Part shown: positions 1 to 5,012 of the stretch, piece after piece | Layout of the letters: every line of letters starts with the position of its first letter | How positions within the stretch are numbered: the first letter of the stretch is position 1 | DNA from: Clostridia bacterium | Lineage (GTDB): Bacteria > Bacillota > Clostridia > UMGS1810 | Length of the DNA: 8,620 bases | Direction of reading: 5' to 3' | NCBI GenBank assembly: GCA_017629325.1 | Contig: JAGBXL010000168.1 | Location: 1 to 8,620 of the forward strand | Notes under the pieces: model-generated | Databases searched by the model: none | The model's input: the letters and a program-made list of their open reading frames with translations, nothing else | Told to the model about the DNA's origin: nothing | Made by a program: the position numbers and the translations under genes

Positions 1-348
1 AATAACTATTTTGTAGCCCTCACTATGATGATTATAAACTATTTCGTGAATTCTTTTAACAAATGGGCAGGTTAAATCTATATAGGGTACAGCGCTTTTT
101 TCTGCCTCATCAATAAGCGATTTAGGAACACCGTGTGTTCTTATTGCAAGGGTATAGCCATTTGGTACATCTGAAAGCCCCGCCGCAACATCTATTCCTT
201 TTTTTCTTAAAGAATCAACAACACTATTATTATGAATTATAGGACCCAAAGTCATAATTTTATCATTTGAATCTTTTTTTTCGAGAGTGCTTACTGCACG
301 GGCAACTCCAAAACAGAAGCCTGCAGTTTTGGCAAGTTTTATTTCCAT
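1..348 (-). CDS. ispH: 4-hydroxy-3-methylbut-2-enyl diphosphate reductase (IspH/LytB), N-terminal part, cut by left window edge
   Basis: I translated 116 codons read leftward from the ATG at 348-346; the frame is still open at base 1. IspH is the last enzyme of the MEP isoprenoid pathway. It reduces HMBPP to IPP and DMAPP with a [4Fe-4S] cluster in the cytoplasm. Visible signatures are AGFCFGV with cluster ligand Cys12, LGPIIHN with His39, RTHG with His72, and DLTCPF with Cys94. These match the spacing of the first two cluster cysteines and the substrate histidines of known IspH; the third cysteine lies outside the window. The start is 1 nt past the plsC stop, so translation is probably coupled. 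An AAGGA-like site lies about 12 nt upstream, inside plsC, which is rather far. In many Clostridia this protein carries a C-terminal S1 domain extension; that cannot be seen here. Confidence 0.96.
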   Translation of the reverse strand, partial: MEIKLAKTAGFCFGVARAVSTLEKKDSNDKIMTLGPIIHNNSVVDSLRKKGIDVAAGLSDVPNGYTLAIRTHGVPKSLIDEAEKSAVPYIDLTCPFVKRIHEIVYNHHSEGYKIVI

Positions 349-349
349 T

Positions 350-922
350 TTATGCCAGATCCTTTATTCTTTGATATATTTCTTTGGAGAATACCTCTGC
401 CATTTCGGCATTTACCTTTTCACCCTCGGGCGGAGCAAAAACTTCACACTTACCTATATTTAAAACAACCTTTGAAAATGGCTTGAAGCTTGCAGAAATA
501 TGTACGGGAATAACGGGAGCTTTTGTTTTGCCGGCAATTAAACCAACGCCTGATTTTACCTCGCCCTCGCCTTTTACCTTTTCTCTTTGACCTGTTGGGA
601 AAATACCCAGCATTTCGCCGCCGTTTACGGTTTTAAATGAAAGCTTTATTGCTGTTAAATCGGAGCCTGTTCTCTTTACGGGAATTGCACCTAATTTTTT
701 TAATATCCAGCCCACAAAAAACACTTTAAAAAGTTCTTCTTTAGACATAAAATAAATATGCCTTTTAATAAAAGCCTGAAGTAGCACAGGATCCCAGTTG
801 CTTATATGGTTGGCACAAAGAATTGCGCTGCCTGTCTTTGGGATATTCTCAAGTCCTTTTACTTCTATTCTGAATATAATTTTCATAAACCCTGCAACAA
901 CACTACATAAAAAATTAAACAT
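350..922 (-). CDS. plsC: 1-acyl-sn-glycerol-3-phosphate acyltransferase (PlsC/LPLAT family)
   Basis: Predicted 190-residue lysophospholipid acyltransferase. The family moves an acyl group to the sn-2 position of lysophosphatidic acid, making phosphatidic acid at the inner face of the membrane. Motif I (NHISNWD) is at residues 38-44 with catalytic His39 and Asp44. Motif II (PVKR) is at 81-84, and a motif IV-like VIPVHI follows near residue 140. Motif III, normally FPEGTR, reads FPTGQR at 108-113, so the usual glutamate is missing while the Arg is kept. The first 18 or so residues are hydrophobic and could be a membrane anchor. The length is on the short side but normal for the compact clostridial type. 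The ATG overlaps the cmk stop as TAATG, so it is probably translated by reinitiation. The family is secure; the exact acyl-acceptor specificity is inferred. Confidence 0.92.
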   Translation of the reverse strand: MFNFLCSVVAGFMKIIFRIEVKGLENIPKTGSAILCANHISNWDPVLLQAFIKRHIYFMSKEELFKVFFVGWILKKLGAIPVKRTGSDLTAIKLSFKTVNGGEMLGIFPTGQREKVKGEGEVKSGVGLIAGKTKAPVIPVHISASFKPFSKVVLNIGKCEVFAPPEGEKVNAEMAEVFSKEIYQRIKDLA

Positions 923-1590
923 TATTTAATCTCCGTTTTTATTATATCGAGAATCAGTTCAACAGATTCTTCAAAGTTTTTATCTGATGTATCGGCAAGG
1001 TGAGCATCATCTGCTTTTTTTAAGGGTGCTATTTTGCGCTCACTATCCTGTTTATCACGGTATTTCATTTCGGCAAGAACCTCACTAAATGTGGTTTCTA
1101 TGCCTTTTTCTTTTAATTCTTTTAATCTACGCTCGGCTCTCACCTCGGCAGATGCTGTTAAGAATATTTTTACTTTTGCATCGGGAAGAACATGAGTGCC
1201 AATGTCTCTGCCGTCCATAATGCAGTTATTTTGCTTTGCCAAAGAGCGTTCTAAATTAAGAAGCCATGTTCTTATAAAATCGATAACAGCAATATCGGAA
1301 GCAGCTTTGGAAACTTCGGGAGTGCGGATTTTATCGGTTATATCGCAGCCGTCAAGTATCATGTGCTGAGAGCCATCTATACGCTCTATTGTGAGATGGG
1401 TTTGTGAAAGCATCTCCCGAAGGCGTGAGTGTTCATTTGGGATATCTATTCCAAGTGTTAATGCCTTATAGGCAAGAGAACGAAACATTGCACCGGTATC
1501 AATATATAAAAAGCCTAATCTTTCGGAAACCTTTTTTGCTATTGAGCTTTTACCTGCACCCGAGGGGCCGTCAATTGCAATATTTATCAT
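922..1590 (-). CDS. cmk: (d)CMP kinase (cytidylate kinase)
   Basis: 222-residue cytoplasmic nucleoside monophosphate kinase that phosphorylates CMP and dCMP with ATP. It supplies CDP/dCDP for nucleic acids and CTP for phospholipid precursors. The Walker A/P-loop GPSGAGKSS is at residues 8-16, followed by the NMP-binding IDTGAMFRS, a TPEVSKAAS segment, the MDGRDIGTHVLPDA signature, a RAERRLKEL lid-type segment, and a C-terminal stretch RDKQDSERKIAPL. The length is that of a standard bacterial Cmk. An upstream in-frame ATG at 1623 would add 11 residues. I chose 1590 because AAGGAAG lies 9 nt before it and the P-loop then sits where the family has it. This is the first gene of cmk-plsC-ispH, with a good promoter 39 to 67 nt upstream of its start. 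Confidence 0.96.
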   Translation of the reverse strand: MINIAIDGPSGAGKSSIAKKVSERLGFLYIDTGAMFRSLAYKALTLGIDIPNEHSRLREMLSQTHLTIERIDGSQHMILDGCDITDKIRTPEVSKAASDIAVIDFIRTWLLNLERSLAKQNNCIMDGRDIGTHVLPDAKVKIFLTASAEVRAERRLKELKEKGIETTFSEVLAEMKYRDKQDSERKIAPLKKADDAHLADTSDKNFEESVELILDIIKTEIK

Positions 1591-1599
1591 TTGACACAT

Positions 1600-1606
1600 C
1601 TTCCTT
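1600..1606 (-). promoter_or_regulatory. Shine-Dalgarno site deciding the cmk start
   Basis: AAGGAAG on the minus strand, 9 nt before the ATG at 1590. The competing in-frame ATG at 1599 directly abuts this site with no spacing, and the one at 1623 has no purine-rich site in front of it, so 1590 is preferred. Confidence 0.75.
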
Positions 1607-1628
1607 TTTAAAAATAAAATCAAAATAT

Positions 1629-1657
1629 ATTATACATTAAAACACAAAATTACACAA
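1629..1657 (-). promoter_or_regulatory. Sigma-A-type promoter for the cmk-plsC-ispH operon
   Basis: On the minus strand, TTGTGT (1657-1652) is followed by a 17-nt spacer and a perfect TATAAT (1634-1629). The -35 matches consensus at only 3 of 6 positions; the -10 and spacing are ideal. Predicted transcription starts near 1622, leaving a leader of about 30 nt before cmk with a Shine-Dalgarno site inside it. It lies in the 103-nt AT-rich gap downstream of the flavoprotein gene, where no other signal is seen. Confidence 0.7.
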
Positions 1658-1693
1658 TAGTTTTTTGAGTTTTTTAAGCAAAAAATTAAGATT

Positions 1694-2905
1694 TTATGAA
1701 TTTATTCCTGCAAGATATGCAGTGGAAAAAGCTATTTGCAAATTAAAGCCGCCGGTGTAGGCATCTACATCTATTACCTCACCTGCAAAAAAGAGACCGG
1801 GAACCAGTTTTGATTCCATGGTGGAGGAATCTATTTCTTTTACATTTATTCCGCCCGATGTGATGATAGCTTCGGAGATAGGGCGTTTACCAATTATCGT
1901 GAATTCAAAATTCTTTAAAAGTTTTACTAAATTATGACGCTGCTCCCTTGTTATTGAATTAACCTTTTGCCTTTCGTCTATGCCAGAAAGCTTAACTATA
2001 AGGGGTATGAGCTTTTTGGGAAGAAGGGCATCGAGAGAATTTATAAAATCTTTATTTTTTTCAAGTTCAAAATCTCTTAAAATGCGGCTATCGAGTGTTT
2101 TAAAATCGAGAGCAGGTTTTAAATCTATTGATATTTTATATTCACCATTATCTCTTATATGAGATGATGAGCTTAAAATAACAGGACCCGAAATACCAAA
2201 GTGAGTAAAGAGCATTTCGCCAAAATCGGAATATATTTCTTTATTATTCTTACTAAGCTTAACCGCTATGTTTTTTAGGGAAAGCCCCATTATATCGGCA
2301 ACATATTTTTCTTTTGTTACAAGAGGAACCAGCGATGCTTTGGGCTCTGCTATGGTGTGGCCAAAGCCTTTTGCAAATTTATATCCGTCGCCTGTTGAAC
2401 CTGTTAAGGGATAGCTTACTCCACCTGTGGCAATTATAACAGACCTTGCCATAACGGTTTGTTTTCCTAATTTTATTACAAAGTTTTCGTTTTCTTTTGT
2501 AATCTTTTTAACTTCATCAAAAATAATATGGGTGCCACTTTCTTCTGTGAGCTTTTGAAGAGTGTTTCTCACATCAGAGGCTTTATCGCTTTGAGGAAAA
2601 ACCCTTCCTCCCCTTTCGGTTTTGAGCTTAAGTCCCGCATTTTCAAGCATATTCATAAGGTCGGTATTTGTAAAAGAATAAAATGCACTGTAAAGAAAAT
2701 TGGCATTTACTGCAGTATTTGCTATAAAATCTTCTGTGGGTGCAGAATTTGTTACATTGCATCTGCCTTTACCAGTTATGAGAATTTTTTTGCCAAGTTG
2801 CGTGTTTTTTTCTATTAAACAAACCTTTTTGCCTGATTTTGAGGCAATATACGATGCCATAAGACCTGCAGCACCACCGCCTACTACGGCTACCTGATAT
2901 TCCAT
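1694..2905 (-). CDS. NAD(P)/FAD-dependent oxidoreductase, HI0933/YhiN (BaiN-like) family
   Basis: 403-residue predicted cytoplasmic flavoprotein, full length for the family. The N-terminal dinucleotide fold has GGGAAG at residues 9-14 (GxGxxG) and an acidic Glu32 at the end of the second strand for the FAD ribose. The family motif ITGKGRCNVTN is at 43-53. It is followed by GGVSYPLTGSTGDGY, GISGPVIL, a TSGGINVKEID segment, and the C-terminal FAD-binding stretch GLFFAGEVIDVDAYTGGFN starting near 370. Databases name relatives variously as aminoacetone oxidase-like or as BaiN, a bile acid reductase; only a few have known activity, so the substrate here is unknown. AAAGGA sits 8 nt before the ATG. 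The gene follows rpiR by 35 nt and is next to cmk, a common clostridial arrangement. Family call is firm; no reaction is assigned. Confidence 0.92.
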   Translation of the reverse strand: MEYQVAVVGGGAAGLMASYIASKSGKKVCLIEKNTQLGKKILITGKGRCNVTNSAPTEDFIANTAVNANFLYSAFYSFTNTDLMNMLENAGLKLKTERGGRVFPQSDKASDVRNTLQKLTEESGTHIIFDEVKKITKENENFVIKLGKQTVMARSVIIATGGVSYPLTGSTGDGYKFAKGFGHTIAEPKASLVPLVTKEKYVADIMGLSLKNIAVKLSKNNKEIYSDFGEMLFTHFGISGPVILSSSSHIRDNGEYKISIDLKPALDFKTLDSRILRDFELEKNKDFINSLDALLPKKLIPLIVKLSGIDERQKVNSITREQRHNLVKLLKNFEFTIIGKRPISEAIITSGGINVKEIDSSTMESKLVPGLFFAGEVIDVDAYTGGFNLQIAFSTAYLAGINS

Positions 2906-2940
2906 ATATCTTTTCCTTTCGGGATTATATACTTAAAGTA

Positions 2941-3819
2941 TTATTCTGTTTCGGGTATAGGTTTTTCATATACCTGGTATTCGTCCCAGATGTTTTCCAG
3001 AGCTGTGAATTTTTTTGCAACTTCTTCTTCGTTTCGCATTACAAGGGCAACAATAATTGCATTTATGATGGAAAGCGGTGCAACAAGAGAATCAACAAAG
3101 TTAGACATATCCGACGAAGCAATTATCTTATGGTCGGCATAAGGATAGATGGGAGAAAGCTCACTATCGGTTATGGCAATTACCTTTGAGCCTTTATCGT
3201 GGGCATATTTAACCGCACTGAGTGTTCTGCGGGAATAACGAGGATAGCTTATAGCTATGATGCAGTCTTCTTTACCGGCATCAAAAATCTGCTCAAAGGT
3301 TTCACTTGCAGAGTTGGTAGTTATAAGCTTTGTATCATACGATAAAAGGCTTAAATAAAAGCCCAGAAAATTGGCAATTGAAAAACAAGTTCTTGCACCT
3401 AGTATGTATATTCGTTTTGAATTTGCTACGGTGTTTATCGCAGAGGTAAAATCGGATACACTCACACTATCTAAAGTTTGACGGAGTTTTTCGATATCGG
3501 AAAGGATAACTGTTGAGAGTATGTCTTTTTCTGCAAATTTTGAGGAGGTTATTTCCATTCGCTGAACAGCGGTTAATTTATTTTTTATTATTTCCCTTAA
3601 AACATACTGAAATTCAGGATAACCCTCAAAGCCCATAATAGATGCAAATCTCACAACTGTTGATTCGCTTACCTCTACCCTTTCGCCAAGTTTTGCAGCA
3701 GTCATAAAAGCAGCTTTATCATAGTGTTCACAAATAAAATCGGCAATTTTTTTATGGCTTTTACTCATTGAAGCACGCTTTGTTTTTATTGCGGAAATAA
3801 TATTATTTTTATTATGCAT
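2941..3819 (-). CDS. MurR/RpiR-family transcriptional regulator with SIS domain
   Basis: 292-residue DNA-binding regulator. Residues 1-77 form the RpiR-type helix-turn-helix domain: the recognition region with SESTVVRFASIMGFEGYPEF (51-70) is the typical family stretch. Residues about 130-260 form a sugar isomerase (SIS) domain beginning RIYILGARTCFSIANFLG, with KVIAITDSELSPIYPYADHKI in its second half. Such proteins usually bind a phosphosugar and control sugar or amino-sugar genes. The loop usually reading SxSGxT is SYPRYSRRT (191-199) here, a pattern I associate with a separate RpiR subgroup, so the ligand is uncertain. No sugar gene is nearby. A strong AAGGAG lies 8 nt before the ATG. There is no clear own promoter in the 106-nt gap to csp, which is dominated by a hairpin. 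The flavoprotein gene follows in the same direction. Confidence 0.93.
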   Translation of the reverse strand: MHNKNNIISAIKTKRASMSKSHKKIADFICEHYDKAAFMTAAKLGERVEVSESTVVRFASIMGFEGYPEFQYVLREIIKNKLTAVQRMEITSSKFAEKDILSTVILSDIEKLRQTLDSVSVSDFTSAINTVANSKRIYILGARTCFSIANFLGFYLSLLSYDTKLITTNSASETFEQIFDAGKEDCIIAISYPRYSRRTLSAVKYAHDKGSKVIAITDSELSPIYPYADHKIIASSDMSNFVDSLVAPLSIINAIIVALVMRNEEEVAKKFTALENIWDEYQVYEKPIPETE

Positions 3820-3855
3820 AGTTTTTTCTCCTTCGCAGGATTTAATGATAGTTCA

Positions 3856-3883
3856 AACCCCCATCGCAAATGCGGTGGGGGTT
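3856..3883 (-). terminator. GC-rich hairpin after csp, putative terminator
   Basis: Arms 3856-3867 and 3872-3883 enclose a 4-nt loop. The outer 8 bp (AACCCCCA with TGGGGGTT) and inner 3 bp are perfect; 3864/3875 pair as a T-G wobble in plus-strand RNA but as an A-C mismatch in minus-strand RNA. It lies about 43 nt past the csp stop and 37 nt before the rpiR start. Only three U residues follow it in the minus-strand transcript, so termination may be incomplete; it could also act as a 3' stabilising structure. Confidence 0.55.
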
Positions 3884-3925
3884 GGTACATAATCGAAAAT
3901 ATATATTTTTAATTTATATAACGGA

Positions 3926-4129
3926 TTACTGAGCCTTAACTACGTTAGCAGCCTGAGGACCTTTAGCACCGTCAATAACTTCGAATTCTACACTTTCGCC
4001 TTCCTGGAGGGATTTGTAACCTTCCATATTGATTGCTGAAAAATGAACGAAAACGTCTGTGCCGTCTTCACATTCAATAAAGCCGTAACCTTTTTCAGCG
4101 TTGAACCATTTTACTGTACCTTTTTGCAT
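3926..4129 (-). CDS. csp: Cold-shock protein (CspA/CspB family)
   Basis: 67-residue single cold-shock (CSD, OB-fold) domain that binds single-stranded RNA/DNA and acts as an RNA chaperone in the cytoplasm. The protein opens MQKGTVKWFNAEKGYGFI and contains RNP1 (KGYGFI, residues 13-18) and RNP2 (VFVHF, about 26-30). The aromatic residues that stack with bases are present, and the length is exactly typical. An in-frame ATG at 4156 would add nine residues (MLSFLGGTI). I reject it because AGGAGG lies 7 nt before 4129 and family members start with this M-x-x-G-x-V-K-W-F pattern. The gene stands alone, with a strong promoter and a leader of about 70 nt upstream and a hairpin downstream. Whether it is cold-induced or constitutive cannot be told from the sequence. 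Confidence 0.96.
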   Translation of the reverse strand: MQKGTVKWFNAEKGYGFIECEDGTDVFVHFSAINMEGYKSLQEGESVEFEVIDGAKGPQAANVVKAQ

Positions 4130-4136
4130 TATTGTG

Positions 4137-4142
4137 CCTCCT
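4137..4142 (-). promoter_or_regulatory. Shine-Dalgarno site deciding the csp start
   Basis: AGGAGG, close to the full consensus, 7 nt before the ATG at 4129. It sits immediately after a run of six U residues that follows a small hairpin (4151-4164), so its access may depend on leader folding. Confidence 0.85.
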
Positions 4143-4150
4143 AAAAAACT

Positions 4151-4164
4151 GAGCATTTTTGCTC
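4151..4164 (-). promoter_or_regulatory. Leader hairpin with U-tract in csp 5' UTR
   Basis: On the minus strand GAGCA, an AAAA loop and TGCTC form a 5-bp stem, followed 2 nt later by six T residues (4148-4143) and then the Shine-Dalgarno site. The shape is that of a weak terminator or attenuator, or of a temperature-sensitive leader element. A second tiny hairpin (CTTAA, 3-nt loop, TTAAG at 4180-4192) lies nearer the transcription start. Function is inference only. Confidence 0.35.
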
Positions 4165-4204
4165 TTGTTACTTACTAGACTTAACTTTTAAGCCTGTTAA
4201 GAGT

Positions 4205-4233
4205 ATGTTATCACAAATAGAATATATTGTCAA
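4205..4233 (-). promoter_or_regulatory. Strong sigma-A-type promoter for csp
   Basis: On the minus strand a perfect TTGACA (4233-4228) is followed by a 17-nt spacer and TAACAT (4210-4205), with TG one base upstream of the -10 (extended -10). Transcription should start near 4198, giving a leader of about 68 nt. The -35 lies only 16 nt after the methyltransferase stop codon. This is the best promoter match in the window. Confidence 0.85.
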
Positions 4234-4249
4234 CAAAAAATTCTTTTCT

Positions 4250-4996
4250 CTAGCCTTCTTTTTTTACAACAAAAAATATTCTTTCGCTATTTTGCACGGG
4301 GTCTGAAAACTTAAGGTCATCATACACAGCTTCCAAAGAAAGTCCTGATTTTTCTATTGTTTCAAGCATTTCTTTAAAGGTGTGGCATCTTTGAGTGTGC
4401 TCTTCGGTAAAGCGGGAATAGCTTTCGTCTTTTTTAACAAAAAAATCAATTAAAAAGTCGCAGTATTCACCATCAAAATAGTTTTGCCATACATAAAACA
4501 CATTGTTTTCATCGTGCACAAAGGTATTGTGGGATAAAACCTGCTCATATTTATAGGGCGTGTTTATATCGAAAACAAATATTCCGCCGGGGTTTAAATA
4601 GTTTTTAACAAGAGAAAACACTCTTGAAAGTTCATCTAAAGATGTTATGTAATTTAAACTATCGAGCATACTCAAAAAAACATCAACCGTGCCATAAAGT
4701 TCAAAAGAAGTCATATCCTGATTTAAATAAAGTATTTTTTCGCTGCCCTCTTTTTTTATTGCCTCTGAAAGCATCATATCTGAAGAATCAATGCCTATCA
4801 TATCGTAGCCCCTTTTAGATAAAAGAGAACATACTGTTCCTGTGCCGCAGCCTAAATCAGCAATCAGGGAAGGCTTATTGCCAAGGTGTTTTTCAAAGAT
4901 TTGCTCAAGATAATTACAGCGTTTTTCATATTCAACATCATCGGTAAGCATATCATATACAGAAGCGAAATTACCATAGCTTGTGTGTTCAGTCAT
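4250..4996 (-). CDS. Class I SAM-dependent methyltransferase, YqeM-like
   Basis: 248-residue predicted cytoplasmic methyltransferase. Motif I ADLGCGTGT at residues 46-54 binds SAM. GIDSSDMM follows with acidic Asp70 for the SAM ribose, then NQDM with Asp94 near the adenine, and NPGGIFVFDINTPYKYEQV after the fourth strand. The opening GNFASVYDML, the DSLNYI segment (about 112-117) and the C-terminal EEHTQRCHTFKEML and NSERIFFVVKK segments resemble Bacillus YqeM, also about 247 residues, from memory rather than a search. The methyl acceptor is unknown. GGAGG lies 7 nt before the ATG, and the gene starts 16 nt after the pcrA stop, so it is the last member of lon-engB-pcrA. It ends in TAG; no terminator follows before the csp promoter. 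Confidence 0.9.
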   Translation of the reverse strand: MTEHTSYGNFASVYDMLTDDVEYEKRCNYLEQIFEKHLGNKPSLIADLGCGTGTVCSLLSKRGYDMIGIDSSDMMLSEAIKKEGSEKILYLNQDMTSFELYGTVDVFLSMLDSLNYITSLDELSRVFSLVKNYLNPGGIFVFDINTPYKYEQVLSHNTFVHDENNVFYVWQNYFDGEYCDFLIDFFVKKDESYSRFTEEHTQRCHTFKEMLETIEKSGLSLEAVYDDLKFSDPVQNSERIFFVVKKEG

Positions 4997-5012
4997 AGCT
5001 CTTCCTCCAGCC

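Noticed and set aside
1661..1685. A/T-only hairpin (TTTTTTG with CAAAAAA) after the flavoprotein gene as a terminator
   Set aside because: The 7-bp stem has one G-C pair and an 11-nt loop, and no U-tract follows in the minus direction; too weak to call.
2221..2240. Short repeat AAAATCGGAATAT found here and near 6198
   Set aside because: Both copies encode Tyr-Ser-Asp-Phe in unrelated proteins; this is codon-driven coincidence, not a repeat element.
2924..2929. Perfect TATAAT on the minus strand just upstream of the flavoprotein gene
   Set aside because: Transcription would start near 2917, inside the Shine-Dalgarno site at 2914-2919, and the -35 (GAAACA) is poor. It is more likely chance in AT-rich DNA.
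4130..4156. Longer csp start at 4156
   Set aside because: It would place the start codon inside the leader hairpin with no ribosome site, and would add residues absent from the cold-shock family.
4196..4201. Alternative larger leader hairpin pairing GTTAAG (4180-4185) with CTTAAC (4196-4201)
   Set aside because: The predicted transcription start near 4198 would leave out part of the 5' arm, so it probably cannot form in the RNA.
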